Source of the DNA: Leucogyrophana mollusca
Taxonomy: Eukaryota; Basidiomycota; Agaricomycetes; Boletales
NCBI GenBank assembly: GCA_021014945.1
Contig: MU266667.1
Location: forward strand, 1-24,406
DNA length: 24,406 nt
Direction of reading: 5' to 3'
A program made the position numbers and the translations under genes. The notes beneath the pieces are model-generated. The model made no database searches. It worked only from the letters and a program-made list of their open reading frames with translations, and was not told the DNA's origin. Positions 19,601-24,406 of this stretch are shown piece by piece. The stretch's first letter is position 1; each line of letters begins with the position of its first letter.

Positions 19601-22600
19601 CACTCTCGTCAACCCCACCCACCACACCTTTGAAATCGACTACCGGGACGCCTGCTTTCGGGGCATCGTCTATGCCTGGTACGGCTGTGAAGACGTCGTT
19701 CGGGGCTCCTTCGACGCCTCAGTCCGCATTCGCTGTTGCCGCGCCTACTACGGGGGCGTTTAGTGCATTTGCTGGTACTGGGGGCTTTGGTGCCGCTGCA
19801 GCAGGTGGGACAAAGTCGTTCAGCGACCTCCTTCGTGGCGGTGGAGACGATGCGAAAGACCCCTCGAAGAGTAGGGCTTCTGTGTTCAAGATCACTACTG
19901 AAGACGAAAGTAAAGCAGCAGCCACTCCGAATTCGCCTCCACAGACCCCAACAAGGGAGAGCGCTGTCCCTCTGCAGAGCTCGACAACGCCTGAAGCCAA
20001 GGCGGAGACAGTTTTATCACCCAACTTAAACCTTCCCGAAGACACGGAAAAGACTCCGACCACTCCTGCACCCCGACTGGTGAATGAAGAGGCCGACGGG
20101 GGAAAAGGCAAGGGAAAGGAGCAAGAGGAAGAACTCGGCCCAAGAGCTGAGCTATCCGAGACACCGTCTTTCGCGTCTGTTTCTTCTGCGTCCACAGACT
20201 CCTTCGTAGAAGTTTCCGCCAAAGATGACGACGAAGATGCCGAGGAAGGCGAAGTTGAAGATGACACAAAGTCGTTTGTCTCGGAACTTTCTTCTGACAG
20301 CGAACCGTCCGAGGATGAACTACCTGACGAAAGGGACTCGGAGGAGGAGACACAGGACGAGAGACGACTCGAACCCACCAACGTCCCTCTCCCATCCACA
20401 CCAGCAGAGTCGACCAGGTCTCCCTCCACAACGCCCAAAGCTGATCCCCCAACTATCACCCTATCGACATCCCCTCCACCTCCCCCTCAGCCATTTTCGT
20501 TTGGACAACGGGTATCGCCCACGAGAGAGGTGAGCACAACCCCTCCAGGTTCTCCTGCCAAGGAAAGCCCGCGTGCTTTGTCACCTGCTCCCACCCCGGG
20601 TCCAAGCCCCAAAACTCCCCTCCCTGCCAACTCGCCGTTCGGGTTGCTTCCCCGTCCGAGTACCCGTCCCGCGCGCAGTTCACCGCTTGCAAGTGCCCCC
20701 TTATCCAGAGAGCCAGAGGCTGTGGAACCGAACCTCGTCCCTCCCACGTCTAAATCAGCTCCTCCAGCAACAACTCCACAACCTGCACTTCCAAAGCCAC
20801 TGTTTGGGCAATGGACCCCGCCGGTCAAGGCTGAACCCGAACCAGATGCATCACGCCCCAAAACGCCTCCTTTACTCTTTGGTGCTCCATCATCTGGAGC
20901 GAAGGTGTCAGGAATAGCGAGCATGCCGTCTTTGTCGCCCTCAAGCACACCGCCCCCTGTCAAACCACCCGCAGCAAGTATGCCATCGCTGTCGCCTGCG
21001 ACCACGCCTCATTCGTTTGGTTTCGCTCCAAGCACGCCTTCTCTTACACAATCTCCGTCTCCCCAATCCACTCTCTTTGGTGGTGGGAGATTCAAGGCAG
21101 CTGAGGTTGTCCCCCCACCAGCATTCACACCACCGCCCTTCACGCCCCCACCCATGCCACCAGGCGGCCTACTTGGTAGTGGGATTAAGAAGCCCGCAGA
21201 AGTCGCCCCAGTTTCAGCCCCAGTTCCGCAGGTTTTACCCGCTCCACCAATGCAGCCACCTAAACCTGAAGAAGGTATGCAAGCAGAGTGTCTATACCTC
21301 TTTGCCAGTCTAGGTAAAGAGCTACAGAACGTAAGTCCACCTACTATAATTTCGATTACCTACTCACTTTATCCACTACAGCTAAAGGCGTTCGCAGACA
21401 TTGCTGGGAAGCGCACTATTGAGCTCGCGAAGCCCTCTGGATTCACACACACGGCACTTGACCTGTGCAATCCACCGAAATGGGCTCATGGTGACATCAA
21501 GACTTACGGGCGTGTGATGGCAGAGCTGCAGGAGGATATCAGGGCGTTGAAACAGCAGCGCGTGCTCCTCCGGCGACTACTCCGTGAGATGGGGAGCCAT
21601 ATGCTCAAAGGTACGTGGGGAGGTTTCTCTAACTGCCCTTGCCTGTCACTAAAATGTAAACGTCGATGTAGCGGGGACGAAGAAGGAAGAAATTATTCGT
21701 TTCAACCGAGCGAAAACGGATGCTGAGTTTGCCAAAATGCTCAAAGTGCGAACGCTAGGTCCTGAGTACCTTGAAACACAAATGCAGCTACGAAGAGATA
21801 TTCGAGTGAGTTTTTCTTACTTGCCCTTCTGCCATGCCCGCTCACCATGATTTGCTTGCAGGCAATGCGTGATCGTGTACAGAAGCTCGAAGACCATCTA
21901 CAGGCATCGAAGAAACGGGTGAACGCACTCAAGACTGGGAAACCTGGTTTGAGGTATGTCTCAACAAGGCTGGTCACAGCAATTTGTTCAATTGTACACC
22001 TACAGGGCACCCTCGTTGGACACCATCAATCGTACTTTCCGCAACATCGATATTGCAATCAAGCACCAGTCCGAAGACGTCAGTAGGCTCCGCCACCGCC
22101 TCACAAAGCTCGATATCTCAGACGCCACTCGGGGAGATAAAGACAAGCGACTGTTCGCCGCCCCTGACTCTATTTCCACTGCTGTGTCCAAGCGCCCTAC
22201 AAATGTCACGCAAAACGTTGCGGCAACCACAGCTGCTGCTCTGAATGCTGAGCGCTCCGCCCAGAAGCTCAAACGCGTTTTATTAGCTGTGCGGCGCGAG
22301 CCGCTGCTGAACACTGGGGCTTCGAAAACCCATACCTCAGTGCCGACGTTATTCCACACGCCACAAAAAGCGGGAACGGTGAAGATGGAGCCGGCCACCC
22401 CGCCTTCACTATTTGGCAGCATGCAAGCGACACCAAACAAGCTATTTGGAGCTGTCCCGTCGGTGACTCCCCCTGGGTTCTTTGGCGCTATGCCAGCGAC
22501 CACTGCTATCAGCTTCCCATCTACGATGCCGTTACCGGCATGGTCGCCGACACCATCCGAGCTCGAGGAGTCACCCTCACATTCGCCCTCGAGGCACCGT

Positions 22601-22771
22601 GAACGCACTGGGAGCGGAGCAAAGCACCACCAGAAGCCTATAGCGCTGAAGAAAGCGGTCGTTCCTGGGGTGCAAACATCTCCCTCACCGGCACCTGCAT
22701 TTGACTGGGGCCCAGTGCCCGTGATAACGCCCATGAAAACGCTTTCGGCTGATGTGAGGCGAGGGAAATGA
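16610..22771 (+). CDS. NUP159: FG nucleoporin of the NUP159/NUP214 type
   Basis: Exons 16610-16690, 16745-16901, 16951-17382, 17432-21330, 21382-21610, 21672-21805, 21862-21953, 22006-22771; about 1929 aa. Residues ~25-450 form the expected N-terminal beta-propeller (LALRLLNKRARVTLSS, ALGLQSGDIVTFSP, ILYAYASDGTIIGWNV), the binding platform for the mRNA-export helicase Dbp5. From ~480 to ~1020 there is a dense FG-repeat region, mostly SAFGQ, FGQ and FGxF types with Ser/Ala/Gln/Pro spacers. An acidic stretch follows (~1146-1210), then a Pro/Ser/Thr region, then predicted coiled coils (~1506-1720) starting EEGMQAECLYLFASLGKELQ, the part that assembles with NUP82/NSP1 in yeast. A further ~200 residues follow, with SLFGS, KLFGA and FFGA. 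The protein acts on the cytoplasmic face of the pore. The start is the first ATG in frame. Two C-terminal introns are read through by the open frame and were placed by splice sites and coiled-coil continuity. Confidence 0.88.
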
Positions 22772-22931
22772 TGAACGTTCACTTACGGAGACCTGTTTGA
22801 CTTTATGCGACCTGAGCCATTGGTTACGCATGGGGTGAAGAGAATGTCACATTACATTGGCTTGTGTATCGACGAATAGATACTGTTTGTTTTACTTTTG
22901 AAAGCTGTCTACAACATGACCTGAACTTCGG

Positions 22932-23794
22932 CTACTCTTTTCCATCGCTATCAGCACTCTCGGCCTCTCCTTCATGCTCCCCACCCACCCCATTCGTATC
23001 CGGTTTGGCGAACGGATCGTAAATTATCGACTCCAGATGCTCGAGAGCGGCCTGAGAATGAAAATAGGTCTAGTATGGGGCATAACGGACGTCGTTGACG
23101 AAACCACTGCGCACCCGCCCGACCTCGCTAAGTTCCTCCTCTTCATTTCCTGCAAAGGTTTCAAACCCATCCGCAGCGACGAACGCGTCGTCGAGATCGT
23201 CTTCGTCGGAGACATTGGGGTCGGGGTGTAGAGATGCGCAGTGTGAGAGGGCTTCAAATATTGGTTCCACTACAGAATTGTTAGCAACCTGTCGATCAAG
23301 GATGTGGGAGAGGTTTCTGACACGACGTAGCATCTTGTGGTATGATACTCAGCTCCCGCATCGCACTGGCGTCGTCTTCGCCATCTTCCTGTGCATCCTG
23401 AGCTGATTCATCGAGCTGGCAATATATGGAGGGGCCCGATTCTGAGCGGGACACAGCATGAAGGGTGATTGCGGGGTACTCGATCTGGAAAGCACGCCCC
23501 GGTGAGGAAAACACGAGCGCGCTGTGACGATCGGCACGATCGCGTCAATTTTCTTTTCAACAGGCCCATAAGGCGGCGAGCGCACCTTTCTATAACATAC
23601 AAATCGCCCTCGACGGCCTCACCCTCGGTCCAACCGTCGAGTGGAGGATCGAGAGTGACGCGAACGCCACGCTCGTGGTGTCGCAGGATCGGGGGAATAT
23701 CAGAGAACGAATTTGGAGTAGACGCTGAGATGGTTTGGTGTTCCTCGGGCGAGATAAAAGGAGGAACACTGGTGATCGCTGTTATACGCGCCAT
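22932..23794 (-). CDS. pICln / methylosome subunit (ICln-type PH-fold chaperone of Sm proteins)
   Basis: Exons 23794-23586, 23521-23322, 23269-23115, 23051-22932; 227 aa, a normal ICln length. The PH-like fold is read from GEAVEGDLYVIE, ALVFSSPGRAFQIEYPAITL and HAVSR, with IYCQLDE next. An acidic loop (QDAQEDGEDDASAMREL) precedes IIPQDATSLEPIFEALSHCA and SLHPDPN, followed by a long acidic tail (VSDEDDLDDAF onward). pICln sequesters Sm proteins and delivers them to PRMT5 for methylation before snRNP assembly. Intron 2 uses a GTCAGA donor at 23321, the only one that joins the frames into the expected DATSLEPIFEALS reading. The gene is convergent with the nucleoporin gene, 160 bp apart. Confidence 0.9.
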
Positions 23795-24406
23795 GGTACA
23801 GTAAGAGAGATAAAGTCTGCCTCGGAATTTGCCGATCAGAGTTTGCAACGAGACTACTCACAGCTCGTTCACAGCGAATGACCGAGGTAAGCGCAAGCTA
23901 GGATCCAAAGGACTGTATTTACCCGCATAACTGACTACTTAATATTCGATACGAGGAATATTGCCTTGCGGGTTGCTGGGCTGAAAAGCTGCGGAAAATA
24001 ACCCCTAAGCCTTGGATGCCTTTGGAGCAAGCACCGGGGGCATTGGCCGATGGCTGATCTCGGAACATGAGAAAGAACATGGCAAAGGAAGATACAATAT
24101 TCACACAATATCCTATCTTGGAATACAGTAAAATTAAATGATTATTTCCTGTCCAATGTTCAGCACCCAGACACGGTAAAGTAAATTCATTATGTTTCGT
24201 CAAGAGGTATCAAAAATTGCCCAATCGATGTTCTCGCTTCAAACATTGTGAACACTATAACCAGTGTCCAGATCATTATCTGGACAATGGTCTTACTCAG
24301 CAAATTAACAATGTTCTGATTCTGGACATCGGACAAAAAGTTCACTGTGTTTCGCACTGAAAGATTGTGTGGCACATTTCTCATGTTTGTTCTCCAGACA
24401 TGCTGA
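23795..24406. other. Gene-free right end, 612 bp
   Basis: It holds the 5' region of the pICln gene, and beyond about 23940 becomes AT-rich with no coding character on either strand. The last 150 bp contain short repeated words, including three copies of TCTGGACA or its complement (see the repeat entry). It may be the border of a repeat or mobile element lying outside the window. Confidence 0.4.
24265..24286. repeat. Perfect 9-bp inverted repeat with 4-nt loop
   Basis: TGTCCAGAT (24265-24273) and ATCTGGACA (24278-24286) are perfect reverse complements around CATT. A third copy of the octamer TCTGGACA lies at 24321-24328. The function is unknown. Confidence 0.7.

Noticed and set aside
18155..19633. 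492-codon plus-strand open frame in another frame within the nucleoporin FG region
   Set aside because: It is a shadow caused by the repetitive, GC-rich FG-repeat coding sequence. Its product is a Leu/Arg/Ser/His/Pro-rich low-complexity chain, while the overlapping frame has clear NUP159 logic.
19719..21005. Long minus-strand open frames (246, 185 and 172 codons) opposite the nucleoporin
   Set aside because: They are antisense shadows of Ser/Thr/Pro/acidic coding sequence with no domain and no splice or start context.
1..24406. Mobile element, CRISPR array, biosynthetic cluster or defence system
   Set aside because: I looked on both strands. Apart from the edge gene and the right-end repeat cluster, the window is a run of conserved eukaryotic housekeeping genes with no transposase, reverse transcriptase, direct-repeat array or cluster-type enzymes.

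Overview
The window looks like nuclear DNA of a basidiomycete fungus, most likely a mushroom-forming agaricomycete. Genes are dense and intron-rich. I could reconstruct 59 introns by reading-frame and protein-family logic; all but one are 47-74 nt and all are GT-AG. The proteins are eukaryotic housekeeping families, and the left edge carries a member of a protein type I recall as lineage-expanded in Agaricomycetes. All splice models below were made by hand and have not been checked against RNA.

Layout, left to right: (1) a partial minus-strand hypothetical gene cut by the window edge (1-409); (2) a 10-exon DDT/PHD-finger chromatin protein (905-4365, +); (3) APC10/DOC1 of the anaphase-promoting complex (4559-5462, -), head-to-head with (4) UBA4/MOCS3, the E1-rhodanese fusion of the URM1/tRNA-thiolation pathway (5697-7232, +); (5) a TUG/Ubx4-like UBX protein (7336-8340, -), head-to-head with (6) a PITH-domain protein with a His/Asp-rich N-terminus (8926-9860, +); (7) Mediator subunit MED25 (10043-12881, -); (8) a small secreted, C-terminally anchored protein of unknown function (13292-13984, -), head-to-head with (9) the translation ATPase OLA1 (14343-16401, +); (10) a large NUP159/NUP214-type FG nucleoporin (16610-22771, +); (11) pICln (22932-23794, -); (12) a gene-free, AT-rich end (23795-24406).

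There is no operon-like system. The genes are unrelated single-copy housekeeping genes packed with 100-600 bp spacers, and four pairs are divergent with potentially shared promoters.

The most interesting signals are in OLA1. Intron 5 is 455 nt, about eight times the local norm. It holds two tandem, diverged copies of what look like box C/D snoRNAs. Their shared antisense element, by the D'+5 rule, points to the peptidyl-transferase-centre cytidine equivalent to yeast 25S C2948, a known 2'-O-methylation site. In addition, an in-frame upstream AUG would give OLA1 a 38-residue extension that reads like a mitochondrial presequence. Other points of interest are an Ile-to-Leu change in the C-terminal IR-type tail of APC10, FG-like motifs after the coiled coil of the nucleoporin, and a cluster of TCTGGACA/TGTCCAGA octamers including a perfect hairpin near the right edge.
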